Origin: JAVVUJ01 sp964582545
GTDB lineage: Bacteria; Bacillota; Clostridia; Peptostreptococcales; Anaerovoracaceae
Reading direction: 5' to 3'
Assembly (NCBI GenBank): GCA_964582545.1
Contig: CAZOSB010000016.1
Location: 1-55,176, forward strand
DNA: 55,176 bases
Of the stretch, positions 1 to 8,146 are shown piece after piece. The position numbers were made by a program, and so were the translations under genes. Every line of letters starts with the position of its first letter. The stretch's first letter is position 1. The notes beneath the pieces are model-generated. The model was not told the DNA's origin, ran no database searches, and saw nothing but the letters and a program-made list of their open reading frames with translations.

Positions 1-101
1 CCCTGTTGTCCGTCAATGCCTACTGGCAGCCTATCATCGAAGGTTTGATCATCATCGTTGCGGTTATTGTGGACATGAGAAAGAACGCTAAGAAGAAGTA
101 A
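1..101 (+). CDS. Sugar ABC transporter permease, C-terminal end (partial)
   Basis: The reading frame is open from the window edge (first full codon at base 3) to a TAA at 99-101. It encodes a hydrophobic stretch around NAYWQPIIEGLIIIVAVIVD, followed by a lysine-rich end. A tryptophan-containing loop, a last membrane helix and a short basic cytoplasmic tail are the usual end of RbsC/XylH-type permeases, which form the membrane channel of ribose or simple-sugar ABC importers. Only about 32 residues are visible, so the substrate cannot be told. The family call rests on this one segment. Confidence 0.6.
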   Translation, partial: LLSVNAYWQPIIEGLIIIVAVIVDMRKNAKKK

Positions 102-151
102 TAAAAAAACTAGAAAAAAATAAGATTATCTTTCTCCTCTTGAATAGATTT

Positions 152-188
152 ATGAAAAAAAACATTTTTATGAAATGTTTTTTTTCAT
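152..188 (+). terminator. Perfect 16-bp hairpin after the permease gene
   Basis: The arms 152-167 and 173-188 are exact reverse complements separated by a 5-base loop. The stem consists largely of an A8 run facing a T8 run, so the right arm supplies the U-rich stretch itself. It lies 50 bases after the permease stop and is probably a factor-independent terminator. The remaining bases to 305 are AT-rich and show no convincing promoter. Confidence 0.6.
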
Positions 189-305
189 GGATTTTGTCAT
201 TGTAAGTAAATACAAAATGTTATAAAATAAATACAATTTATAAATTTATCTAAAAAGGATAATATTCAAAGATTTTAGCAAATACATTGAATGGAGGGTG
301 CATTG

Positions 306-1223
306 ATGAAGGAACCTGTACTGGTAATCATGGCCGCGGGAATGGGAAGTAGATATGGTGGACTAAAGCAGATGGATAAGATTGGATCCGGAGGAGAATT
401 GATTCTGGATTTTTCTTTATATGATGCGATGTCTGCAGGGTTTGAGTCAATTATTTTTATTATAAAAAAAGAAATGGAAGATGATTTTCGGCAATTAATC
501 GATCATAGAGCAGGAAGATTTTTAAAGGTACAGTATGCCTTTCAGGAAATGCAGGATCTGCCGGAGGGCTATCGGGTGCCGACAGGCAGGGAAAAGCCTT
601 GGGGTACTTGTCATGCCGTCATGAGCGCACGCCACCTGATAGATGGACCCTTTGCCGTGATCAATGCAGACGATTATTATGGTCCCAGTGCATTCCATAT
701 GATCTATGATTTCTTGGAGCGCAGTAAGGATGATGAAAAGTACCGTTATGCCATGGCGGGATATAACATAGAGAATACCCTTACGGAAAACGGTCATGTA
801 GCTCGAGGGGTTTGTAAGACCGATGGGAATCAATTTTTAACTGAAATTGATGAACGATTAAAGATTCTATGGAAGGATGGCGAAATTGTCTACACAGAAG
901 ATGACAAAAATTTTGTTGACATTCCTAAGGGAACTCCTGTTTCCATGAATTTCTGGGGGTTTAGTCTGAGTTTTATGGAAGAAATTATCGAGAGATTTCC
1001 AAGATTTTTAGATGGTGCTTTACAGAATAATCCCCTAAAGGCTGAATATTTTCTCCCATTGCCTGTAGATCAGTTGATTCGGGAAGGTAAAGCTACGGTG
1101 AAGGTCCTCCCTTCTACAGATAAATGGTATGGAGTCACGTACCAAGAGGACAGAGAGGCGGTATCTGATGCCTTAGAATCTTTAAAGGATAAAGGAGTAT
1201 ATCCAGAAATCTTATGGAAGTAA
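306..1223 (+). CDS. Nucleotidyltransferase family protein (NTP-transferase fold)
   Basis: The protein has 305 residues. It opens with the pyrophosphorylase signature AAGMGSRYGGLK (residues 10-21), which binds the nucleotide phosphates, and has NADD at about 120-123, where this fold binds its metal. It probably joins an NMP group to a sugar phosphate or similar alcohol phosphate; the substrate is unknown. An in-frame ATG lies at 291, but GGAGGG at 293-298 falls 7 bases before the ATG at 306, so I use 306. Glutamine synthetase follows 39 bases later on the same strand and may be cotranscribed. The similarity of the motif to glucose-1-phosphate transferases does not fix the role. Confidence 0.75.
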   Translation: MKEPVLVIMAAGMGSRYGGLKQMDKIGSGGELILDFSLYDAMSAGFESIIFIIKKEMEDDFRQLIDHRAGRFLKVQYAFQEMQDLPEGYRVPTGREKPWGTCHAVMSARHLIDGPFAVINADDYYGPSAFHMIYDFLERSKDDEKYRYAMAGYNIENTLTENGHVARGVCKTDGNQFLTEIDERLKILWKDGEIVYTEDDKNFVDIPKGTPVSMNFWGFSLSFMEEIIERFPRFLDGALQNNPLKAEYFLPLPVDQLIREGKATVKVLPSTDKWYGVTYQEDREAVSDALESLKDKGVYPEILWK

Positions 1224-1262
1224 AAAACAAATAGTATATTTAATCATCCAAGGAGGTAAACC

Positions 1263-2690
1263 ATGTTTCAAACTTTTGCCCAATTGAAAGAATTTTGCCA
1301 AGAGAAAGACATCAAGATGGTCGACTTTAAAATGATTGACTTAAATGGACGTTGGAGACATTTAACCATACCCATAGGAAGATTCACTGAAAAGACATTG
1401 GAGAATGGAATCGGATTTGACGGCTCCAACTATGGCTTTGCCGCCGTAGAAAAGAGCGATATGGTCTTTATTCCGGATATTTCTACGTCTGCGTACGATA
1501 CCTTCGTAGATATTCCGACACTTTCCATGATAGGCGATGTTTTTGTGATCGGTAACCCTCACCGCAGATTTGAGCAAGATCCTCGAGCGGTGTCGCTAAA
1601 GGCAGAAGAATACATGAGAGCTTCTGGCGTTGCGGATGAAATTAAAATTGGACCGGAGTTTGAATTTAATATCTTTGATAGCGTAAATTATCAAGTGAAA
1701 CCCCAGACTTCAAGCTATGCCATCGATACAGAGCAAGCGGAATGGAACAGCGGTAAGCACGGCTTTAATCAGGGCTACAAAGTACCCCATAAGGGAGGTT
1801 ACCATATTACCCCTCCCATGGACGTAACCTACGATTTGAGAAGCGGAATCTGCATGCTTTTAGAAGAGAGAGGGGTAGGCGTAAAATATCACCATCACGA
1901 AGTAGGCGGTCCAGGACAGCTGGAAATTGAGGTGCAGTTCGGGGGTCTCACCGAAATGGCAGACAAAACCATGATTGTAAAATATGTGGTTAAAAATGCA
2001 GCATTCAAAATGGGAAAAACGGCAACCTTTATGCCAAAACCACTGTTTGATGAGGCGGGAAACGGTATGCACGTACATATGCATATGTTTAAAGACGGAA
2101 AACCTATCTTCTATGATGAAAAGGGGTATTCACAATTGAGTGAAACTGCCCTTTACTTCATCGGCGGTTTGTTAAAGCATGCGGCAGCCTTGTGCGGATT
2201 TACCAATCCCAGCACCAACTCCTATAAGCGACTTGTGCCTGGATATGAAGCTCCTGTCAGTATTTGCTACGCTACGGCCAATCGAAGTGCGGTTATAAGA
2301 ATTCCCGATTATGCCAGATCCCCAGAGGAAAAGCGCTTTGAGATCAGAAACCCTGACTGTACCTGCAATCCATACTTCGCTTACGCAGCGATTCTAATGG
2401 CAGGGCTTGATGGGATAGAAAATCAGATTGACCCGGTGAAAGCAGGCTTTGGCCCTTATGACATCAACCTTTATCACCTATCCAAATCGGAGCAAAAGAA
2501 AATTAAGGCATTGCCCACCACTTTGGAGCAGGCTTTAGACGCCCTTGAAGCGGATCATAAATTTTTACTGAAGGGTGACGTATTTTCAGAAAAATTAATA
2601 GAGTTGTGGATTGAGAAGAAACGATCGGAAGCCTTGGCCATCAATAGGATTCCTAACCCGGCTGAATTTGGGTATTATTATGATCTTTAA
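1263..2690 (+). CDS. glnA: Glutamine synthetase, type I-like
   Basis: This 475-residue protein is the usual length for class I glutamine synthetase, which makes glutamine from glutamate, ammonia and ATP in the cytoplasm. Expected active-site blocks are present in order: EFEFNIFD, the metal and ammonia region HHHEVGGPGQLEIEVQF, GNGMHVH (266-272), NPSTNSYKRLVPGYEAP, and the arginine block ANRSAVIRIP. The RxPD block reads IRNPDCTCNPYFAYAAIL, slightly diverged from the common form. The start is supported by AAGGAGGT just upstream. No GlnR-type operator or associated regulator gene is visible. In an amino acid fermenter releasing much ammonia, the enzyme is more likely assimilatory than scavenging, but that is inference. 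Confidence 0.92.
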   Translation: MFQTFAQLKEFCQEKDIKMVDFKMIDLNGRWRHLTIPIGRFTEKTLENGIGFDGSNYGFAAVEKSDMVFIPDISTSAYDTFVDIPTLSMIGDVFVIGNPHRRFEQDPRAVSLKAEEYMRASGVADEIKIGPEFEFNIFDSVNYQVKPQTSSYAIDTEQAEWNSGKHGFNQGYKVPHKGGYHITPPMDVTYDLRSGICMLLEERGVGVKYHHHEVGGPGQLEIEVQFGGLTEMADKTMIVKYVVKNAAFKMGKTATFMPKPLFDEAGNGMHVHMHMFKDGKPIFYDEKGYSQLSETALYFIGGLLKHAAALCGFTNPSTNSYKRLVPGYEAPVSICYATANRSAVIRIPDYARSPEEKRFEIRNPDCTCNPYFAYAAILMAGLDGIENQIDPVKAGFGPYDINLYHLSKSEQKKIKALPTTLEQALDALEADHKFLLKGDVFSEKLIELWIEKKRSEALAINRIPNPAEFGYYYDL

Positions 2691-2697
2691 AAAAAGC

Positions 2698-2725
2698 TTG
2701 CAAAAATAAGGAACTATGGTATAAT
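2698..2725 (+). promoter_or_regulatory. Promoter of the rpsF-ssb-rpsR operon
   Basis: A TTGCAA -35 box (2698-2703) is separated by 16 bases from a perfect TATAAT -10 box (2720-2725). The -10 box is extended by TG at 2717-2718. Transcription would start near 2732, giving a leader of about 120 bases before rpsF. Confidence 0.65.
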
Positions 2726-2731
2726 GTAAAA

Positions 2732-2852
2732 GCCAATTGAGGCAGAAGTAAACGGGAGATAATCCCGAAGCATTGAATTTTGAATAGACAAAAGAATATG
2801 CTCTCTGTATGCGTTTAAGCGTATACCATTTAGTCCATAGGGAGGTGAAAAA
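2732..2852 (+). promoter_or_regulatory. Structured leader of rpsF (possible S6:S18 autoregulatory element)
   Basis: The leader holds two small hairpins. CGGGA (2753-2757) pairs with TCCCG (2763-2767), and GTATGCG (2807-2813) pairs with CGTATAC (2820-2826) with one G-U pair. Many bacteria control rpsF-rpsR by S6:S18 binding to a leader hairpin with a CCG element; a CCG occurs at 2765-2767. I cannot confirm the fold of the known motif, so the function is inferred from position. Confidence 0.3.
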
Positions 2853-3140
2853 GTGAACAATTATGAATTGATGCTCGTGCTGGAAGCAGCGTTAGAGCAA
2901 GAGAAAAAAGATGCGATCCTGGAAACTGCTAAAGAAATCATATCTGCTGGCGGCGAAGTCGTTAAGGTTGATGTCTGGGGCAACAGGAAGCTGGCGTATC
3001 CTATCCTAAAGAAAAACGAAGGATACTATGCAGTGCTGAATTTTAAAGCCAATGCCGATCTTCCAAAAGAGCTTGACAGAAGGCTGAAAATTTTAGATGC
3101 TGTAATCAGACATATGATCACAAACGTAGATCATAAATAG
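2853..3140 (+). CDS. rpsF: 30S ribosomal protein S6
   Basis: The 95-residue protein begins MNNYELMLVLEA, typical of S6, and keeps the VKVDVWGNRKLAYPI block. It is the usual length for Gram-positive S6. S6 binds S18 and 16S rRNA in the platform of the small subunit. Translation starts at a GTG (2853), with GGAGGTG at 2841-2847 just before it. It is the first gene of the rpsF-ssb-rpsR operon. Confidence 0.96.
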   Translation: MNNYELMLVLEAALEQEKKDAILETAKEIISAGGEVVKVDVWGNRKLAYPILKKNEGYYAVLNFKANADLPKELDRRLKILDAVIRHMITNVDHK

Positions 3141-3149
3141 GGGAATGAA

Positions 3150-3575
3150 ATGAATAGTGTAATATTAATAGGAAGACTTACAAGAGATCCTGAAGTAAGA
3201 TATATATCAGAAAACACTATGGCTGTAGCTACTTTTACCATTGCCATCGACCGTTTCGGAGGAAAAGAAAAAAAGACTGACTTCCCCAGAATCACCGTGT
3301 TTGGCAAGCAGGCTGAAAACTGTGAACGGTTTTTAAGCAAGGGTAGACTGGTGGGCATTCAAGGTAGATTGCAGACCGGAAGCTACACAAATAAGGATGG
3401 TGGCACTGTATATACTACCGATGTGGTAGCAGACAGAGTACAGTTCTTAGAGTGGGGAGATAAAGAGGGTTCTGCCCCTAGTGGAGCACCTTTTGAGAGA
3501 ACCGGCCCTAAAGTGGATATGTCAGGTGTTCCGGAAGGGTTTGAAGCTATTGATGATGATGATATTCCCTTTTAA
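3150..3575 (+). CDS. ssb: Single-stranded DNA-binding protein
   Basis: At 141 residues this is a normal clostridial SSB. The OB fold starts MNSVILIGRLTRDPEVRY and runs to about residue 105. A short linker rich in glycine, serine and proline follows, then the acidic tip DDDDIPF, which recruits other replication and repair proteins. It coats single-stranded DNA as a tetramer. It lies 9 bases after rpsF and 25 bases before rpsR, which is the standard arrangement. Confidence 0.96.
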   Translation: MNSVILIGRLTRDPEVRYISENTMAVATFTIAIDRFGGKEKKTDFPRITVFGKQAENCERFLSKGRLVGIQGRLQTGSYTNKDGGTVYTTDVVADRVQFLEWGDKEGSAPSGAPFERTGPKVDMSGVPEGFEAIDDDDIPF

Positions 3576-3600
3576 AATATAGGATAGGAGGTATAATACC

Positions 3601-3837
3601 ATGATGGACAAGAGACGCGGTGGCGGCATGAGAAGAAAAAAAGTATGCCAGTTTTGTGCAGACAAGACAGAAACCATCGATTATAAAGATGTAGATAAAC
3701 TTAAAAAGTATATTACAGAACGAGGTAAGATTTTACCGAAGAGAATCACAGGAACTTGTGCGATGCACCAGAGAGAAGTGACTACAGCAATTAAAAGAGC
3801 AAGGATTGTAGCATTATTGCCTTATACAGCTGACTAA
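3601..3837 (+). CDS. rpsR: 30S ribosomal protein S18
   Basis: The 78-residue product contains VCQFCADK and the strongly conserved YITERGKILPKRITGTC followed by AIKRARIVALLPY. The cysteines CxxC plus the later cysteine suggest the zinc-binding form of S18. It partners S6 on the small subunit. Two ATG codons stand in tandem (3601 and 3604); the AGGAGG ribosome site fits either, and I keep the first. A clear terminator follows. Confidence 0.95.
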   Translation: MMDKRRGGGMRRKKVCQFCADKTETIDYKDVDKLKKYITERGKILPKRITGTCAMHQREVTTAIKRARIVALLPYTAD

Positions 3838-3866
3838 ACTCACACTAAAAATCATGAACAAAATGT

Positions 3867-3897
3867 AAAAATGGTTATTCTCAAATAACCATTTTTT
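3867..3897 (+). terminator. Intrinsic terminator of the rpsF operon
   Basis: ATGGTTATT (3871-3879) pairs exactly with AATAACCAT (3884-3892) around a CTCA loop, and A4/T4 runs extend the stem. A T run follows directly. It lies 30 bases after rpsR. Confidence 0.85.
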
Positions 3898-3958
3898 AGT
3901 CTACAAGATTTAAAACTTATGATTCGCTACACCATATATAATTGTTTTTATGTTTACT

Positions 3959-3987
3959 TTGAGGTTTTTTTTATGTTATACTATAAT
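3959..3987 (+). promoter_or_regulatory. Promoter of the gdpP-rplI-dnaB group
   Basis: TTGAGG (3959-3964) and TATAAT (3982-3987) are 17 bases apart. The predicted start near 3994 leaves a 5' leader of nearly 140 bases before gdpP. That leader contains a short palindrome GACC-AAATA-GGTC (about 4074-4086), but I recognise no known riboswitch in it. Confidence 0.6.
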
Positions 3988-4131
3988 ACAAAACTTAAAG
4001 AGTAAAAGTGAGAGTTATGTTTAAAAACCCTTACTAAAGATTAGATCATTTTGACTAACGACAATTTCGAGTAGACCAAATAGGTCAAAAACTTTACTTT
4101 CAATATAAGTATTGATTGAAGTGGAGAAAAA

Positions 4132-6105
4132 ATGGAAAATAAAATTGATAAAAATATAATATTACCTTATATAAAGATAACTGCTCCTGTGTTAATCATT
4201 CTTTGTGGAATTATAACCTATTACAACATACCGATAGGCCTGACAACATATGCCGGAATAGCTTTGCTTTTCCTCTTTTATCATAAGTTCCATCAAAAGC
4301 AGAAACATGTGGCTGAACTATACACCGAACACGTACTGGATCAGTTGGATAAGACAGTTTATTATGCCATTGTAAATAATCCCATACCTCTTTGCATGGT
4401 AGATAACACGGGGAAGCTACTGATGTTTAATGAACCCTTTAAAGGCATCTACGAAAGAGCAGAAGCATTGACAATGGATTTTTTTCATTTGACCGGTTTA
4501 CGAAAGGAAGATTTCTTCTCCGAGGCTCCCTTGGAAAAGTCCATGCTAATAACCTTGGGTGATAAGACATATAAGGTAATCCCATGTTACTTAAATGAAA
4601 TTGCCTCTAACAGTGCAATTCTGTATTTTGTAGAGGTTAGTAACTACGAAAATTTGAAAGTGAAATATAACGAGGAAAGAGCTTGCTTTGCGTATATCAA
4701 CGTGGACAATTTTGATGAGCTCATGGCCAGTATCGCTTCAGACAAAAGAACAGAGGTGTTGGTAAATATTGAAAAAACCATTCGACAATGGGCTACCAGG
4801 CTTTCTGCTTCCAACATAAGATACAAGGAAGGTCAATACTTAGTTGTATTTGAAAATAAACATTACGATGTTTTGGAAGCCAACAAATTTGCGATTTTGG
4901 ATGATATTCGTCAAATTGAAACGGAAGCGGATTTTCCGGTGTCTCTCAGTATCGGTATCGGTATGGGAGGCAAAACACCAGCCCAGTTAGACGAGTATGC
5001 GGCCACTGCCCTTGACTTAGCCTTAGGCAGGGGGGGGGACCAAGCGGTGGTTAAAAGGGTCAATAAGATTGAGTACTTTGGTGGTAAGCTTCAGACGGTA
5101 GAGAAAAGAAATAAGGGAAAATCCAGAATTATGGCACATGCATTGAGAAGATTGATCGATCAGTCTTCGAAGGTGATTATCATGGGGCATAAGAAACCGG
5201 ATATGGATTGCTTTGGTGCAGCCATAGGCGTAAGCCGATTAGCTCAGAATAGAAGCAAGGATGTTTCTATCGTTATGAATCCGCAAAGTGAAAACCTGGT
5301 GGAAATGTATGATAAAGCATTACTTTCCGGAAATTATAAGTTCATTTCTGGGGAGACGGCACTCAATGCTATCGATAAGGATACGCTCCTTATTATCGTA
5401 GATGTACACCGACCGTCTATTGTGGAAACTCCAGAATTGCTTACAAAAACTGAAAAGCTAGTGGTAATCGATCATCACCGAAAAGCAGAAGAGTTTATAG
5501 AGAATGCCATGTTGACTTACATGGAAGCCTATGCCTCATCCACATCAGAGTTAATTACAGAGATTCTCCAATATACTGGGGATAAGAAAGAGATAGATAA
5601 ATTTGAAGCTGAAGCTCTTTTAGCAGGTATCATCATAGATACCAATAGGTTTTCCATCAAGACTGGTGTGCGGACCTTTGAAGCTGCTTCTTGGCTAAGG
5701 AGGATGGGTGCAGATACTTATACAGTAAGACAGGCCTTCCAAACGGAATTGAGCTCCTTTAAAACTCGTGCAGAAATCGTATCAAACGTTATTTTATATG
5801 ACAATGGAATTGCGATTTCTACATGTAATGAAAAGGGCAACCATGTCCAGGTCATCAATTCTCAGGCGGCAGATGAAATTTTAAATATTAAAGGTGTAAA
5901 AGGTTGTTTTGTCCTTGGACAAAATGAGGCGGGAGTGACAGTGATCAGTGGCAGATCCTTAGGTGAAGTAAACGTGCAGAGGATACTGGAAAAAATGGGG
6001 GGCGGTGGCAATTTAACAAAAGCAGGGGCCCAGGTTACTCTCAGCATAGAAGAGGCTATAGAAGAGTTAGTTAAAATTATAGAAATAGAGGTGCATAAGC
6101 AATGA
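4132..6105 (+). CDS. gdpP: Cyclic-di-AMP phosphodiesterase, GdpP type
   Basis: The 657-residue protein has the GdpP plan: two N-terminal membrane helices within about residues 8-50, a PAS-like domain (about 70-160), a degenerate GGDEF domain (about 175-300), then DHH and DHHA1 domains. The DHH part shows GHKKPDMDCFGAAIG and VIDHHRK (D447-H449), which bind the manganese ions; the C-terminal GGGGN of DHHA1 is present. The enzyme hydrolyses c-di-AMP to pApA and so affects osmolyte balance and wall stress. Its stop overlaps the start of rplI by four bases. A run of nine G bases (5030-5038) encodes the conserved GRGGD segment and is a possible slippage site. Confidence 0.93.
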   Translation: MENKIDKNIILPYIKITAPVLIILCGIITYYNIPIGLTTYAGIALLFLFYHKFHQKQKHVAELYTEHVLDQLDKTVYYAIVNNPIPLCMVDNTGKLLMFNEPFKGIYERAEALTMDFFHLTGLRKEDFFSEAPLEKSMLITLGDKTYKVIPCYLNEIASNSAILYFVEVSNYENLKVKYNEERACFAYINVDNFDELMASIASDKRTEVLVNIEKTIRQWATRLSASNIRYKEGQYLVVFENKHYDVLEANKFAILDDIRQIETEADFPVSLSIGIGMGGKTPAQLDEYAATALDLALGRGGDQAVVKRVNKIEYFGGKLQTVEKRNKGKSRIMAHALRRLIDQSSKVIIMGHKKPDMDCFGAAIGVSRLAQNRSKDVSIVMNPQSENLVEMYDKALLSGNYKFISGETALNAIDKDTLLIIVDVHRPSIVETPELLTKTEKLVVIDHHRKAEEFIENAMLTYMEAYASSTSELITEILQYTGDKKEIDKFEAEALLAGIIIDTNRFSIKTGVRTFEAASWLRRMGADTYTVRQAFQTELSSFKTRAEIVSNVILYDNGIAISTCNEKGNHVQVINSQAADEILNIKGVKGCFVLGQNEAGVTVISGRSLGEVNVQRILEKMGGGGNLTKAGAQVTLSIEEAIEELVKIIEIEVHKQ

Positions 6106-6545
6106 TTGTAATATTGATAAAAGATGTAAAGGGTCTAGGTAAAGCAGGGGAGCTGGTTAAGGTCAGCGATGGTCATGCCAGAAATTTGTTATTTCCAAAG
6201 GGAATGGCAAAAGAGGCAACAGAGGGAAATGTAAGGGATTTGGAAAAAGCTAAAGCCATTAATGAAGAAAAGCGCCAGAAGGAACTGGCAGATGCCAAGG
6301 TACTTGCAGAGAAGATCAATGCTGCAGAAGTAAGCATTAAAACTAAAGGGGGAGAGGGCGGAAGACTATTCGGTTCCATTACCTCTAAGGATATTGCGGA
6401 TGCTATGGAGCAACAGCTTAAGCTGAATATTGATAAGAAAAAAATTGTTTTGGAGAATCCCATTAAAAATACAGGTCAGTTTACGGTAGATATTAAAGTC
6501 TATTCGGAAGTGGTAGGCAAGTTAAAGGTGAATATCAGCATATAA
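6102..6545 (+). CDS. rplI: 50S ribosomal protein L9
   Basis: The 147-residue protein starts with MIVILIKDVKGLGKAGELVKVSDGHARN, typical of L9, followed by a long lysine- and alanine-rich helix and the C-terminal domain with GGEGGRLFGSIT. L9 binds 23S rRNA at the base of the L1 stalk. The ATG overlaps the gdpP stop as ATGA, so translation is probably coupled. The pair gdpP-rplI followed by dnaB is a conserved Gram-positive arrangement. Confidence 0.96.
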   Translation: MIVILIKDVKGLGKAGELVKVSDGHARNLLFPKGMAKEATEGNVRDLEKAKAINEEKRQKELADAKVLAEKINAAEVSIKTKGGEGGRLFGSITSKDIADAMEQQLKLNIDKKKIVLENPIKNTGQFTVDIKVYSEVVGKLKVNISI

Positions 6546-6581
6546 ATAGAAAAAGAAGCATTTAGATATGGGGAGTCACAG

Positions 6582-7910
6582 ATGAACGAAAGAATACCAC
6601 CGCATAATGATGATGCTGAAAAATCAGTTTTAGGTGCAATCCTTCTAAGCAAAGATGCTCTCTTTGAAGTAATGGAGCAACTAAAACCTGAAGACTTCTA
6701 CAGCGAGATTCACAAAGAAATTTTTAATGCAGCTTTGGAGTTATTTAAAAAAAACGATCCTGTAGATATTCTGACCCTAACGGAGGAGCTACAGAAGAGA
6801 AAGTCTCTAGAAATGTCAGGAGGTCGTGGTTATATCGCAGCTTTGTCCACCTTTGTCCCAGCCACTGCCAACGTGGCGCAGTATGCTAAAATTGTAGCGG
6901 AGAAAGCTGTGTTGAGAAGGCTGATCAACGCGTCTTCTGAAATATCGGAGAAATGCTACCAGGAAAAAATAGAACCTGAAAAGGTTTTGGATCACGCGGA
7001 GCAGAGCATCTTTGAGATCGCTCAGACTAGGCAGGGAAGAGATTACAGCAGTTTGAAGGATGTTCTTTTAAAAAATATCAATAAATTAGATGAACTTTCA
7101 AAATTGGAGGGAAATCTTACTGGTATTACCACAGGATTCTTAGATTTAGATTCTAAGACTGCAGGATTGCAGAAGTCAGATTTAATTCTGATCGCTGCAA
7201 GACCCAGTATGGGGAAAACGGCTTTTGCCTTAAATATCGCGCAAAATGCAGCGATTAAGGGAAAAGCGGGCGTCATAATCTTCAGTTTGGAAATGGCAGC
7301 AGAACAGTTAGGTCAGAGACTGCTGAGCATGGAAGCCAGAATTGAGATGCAGAAGCTTCGAGTCGGTAATCTGGATCGTAAGGATTGGGACCAGTTAAAT
7401 ATTGCCTTAGACAGCTTATCAAGGGCAAAGATCTGCATTGATGATACGCCGGGCATAACCATTATGGAAATTAAAAATAAATGTAGGCGTATGAAAGCCG
7501 ACCAGGGTTTAGATCTGGTGGTCATCGACTATTTACAGCTCATGTCTTTGGAAGGAAGGACCGAAAGTAGACAGCAAGAGATATCCACTTTATCCAGATA
7601 TTTGAAGCAATTGGCTAGGGAAATAGATTGCCCAGTCATTGTATTATCTCAGCTTTCCCGAGCGCCTGAGCAGAGGGCAGAGCATCGCCCCATATTATCT
7701 GACTTACGAGAATCCGGGGCCATAGAACAGGATGCGGATATTGTTATGTTTTTATATAGAGACGAATATTATTTTCCAGATACTACAGAAAAACCTAATA
7801 TTTGTGAAATCAACATTGCCAAACAAAGAGGTGGAGAAACAGGCACCATTGAGTTGACATGGTTAGGGAAATATACTAGATTTGCAGATTCCAGTAGAAT
7901 TAAGTCTTAA
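6582..7910 (+). CDS. dnaB: Replicative DNA helicase
   Basis: The 442-residue protein has the DnaB N-terminal collar domain (MNERIPPHNDDAEKSVLGAI) and a RecA-like motor. Walker A is ARPSMGKTAF with K212 and T213; the Walker B region is DLVVIDYLQLM; LSQLSRAPEQR and SDLRESGAIEQDADIV follow. It is the hexameric helicase that unwinds DNA ahead of the fork and needs a loader. The nearby DnaD-like gene (8147) is the natural partner, but its attached DnaC part lacks the ATPase domain, which makes the loading system here unclear. Confidence 0.96.
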   Translation: MNERIPPHNDDAEKSVLGAILLSKDALFEVMEQLKPEDFYSEIHKEIFNAALELFKKNDPVDILTLTEELQKRKSLEMSGGRGYIAALSTFVPATANVAQYAKIVAEKAVLRRLINASSEISEKCYQEKIEPEKVLDHAEQSIFEIAQTRQGRDYSSLKDVLLKNINKLDELSKLEGNLTGITTGFLDLDSKTAGLQKSDLILIAARPSMGKTAFALNIAQNAAIKGKAGVIIFSLEMAAEQLGQRLLSMEARIEMQKLRVGNLDRKDWDQLNIALDSLSRAKICIDDTPGITIMEIKNKCRRMKADQGLDLVVIDYLQLMSLEGRTESRQQEISTLSRYLKQLAREIDCPVIVLSQLSRAPEQRAEHRPILSDLRESGAIEQDADIVMFLYRDEYYFPDTTEKPNICEINIAKQRGGETGTIELTWLGKYTRFADSSRIKS

Positions 7911-7933
7911 AAGCTTTTTTAGGAGGGGGTAGT

Positions 7934-8134
7934 ATGATGATAAACGAAAATATGTTGGTCAGCGAAATATTAGATGTGAATCCGGATCTCACTGAGGTCT
8001 TTCACAAGCACGGTTTAAATTGCATGGGATGCCCTGGGGCAAATATGGAAAGCCTGCGGGAGGCAGCGGAGGGACATGGTGCGAACCTCAAGAAACTAAT
8101 TGAGGATTTAAACTTATTTATGACAGACAAATAG
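7934..8134 (+). CDS. DUF1858 domain protein
   Basis: This 66-residue protein is a single DUF1858 domain: VSEILDVNPDLTEVFHKHGLNC followed by the cysteine pair in CMGCPG. Such domains occur alone or fused to hybrid-cluster and ScdA/RIC-type proteins, and the CxxC may bind metal or act in redox chemistry; the function is not established. AGGAGGGGG lies just upstream, and a second ATG at 7937 is possible. It sits 23 bases after dnaB and 12 bases before the DnaD-like gene, so it is probably cotranscribed with replication genes, although nothing links it to replication by sequence. Confidence 0.8.
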   Translation: MMINENMLVSEILDVNPDLTEVFHKHGLNCMGCPGANMESLREAAEGHGANLKKLIEDLNLFMTDK

Positions 8135-8146
8135 ATTGGAAAAGAT

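Noticed and set aside
3994..4131. gdpP leader as a c-di-AMP (ydaO-type) riboswitch
   Set aside because: It is a tempting link to the gene's substrate, but the leader is AT-rich and I see none of the conserved blocks or multi-helix pairing of that class.
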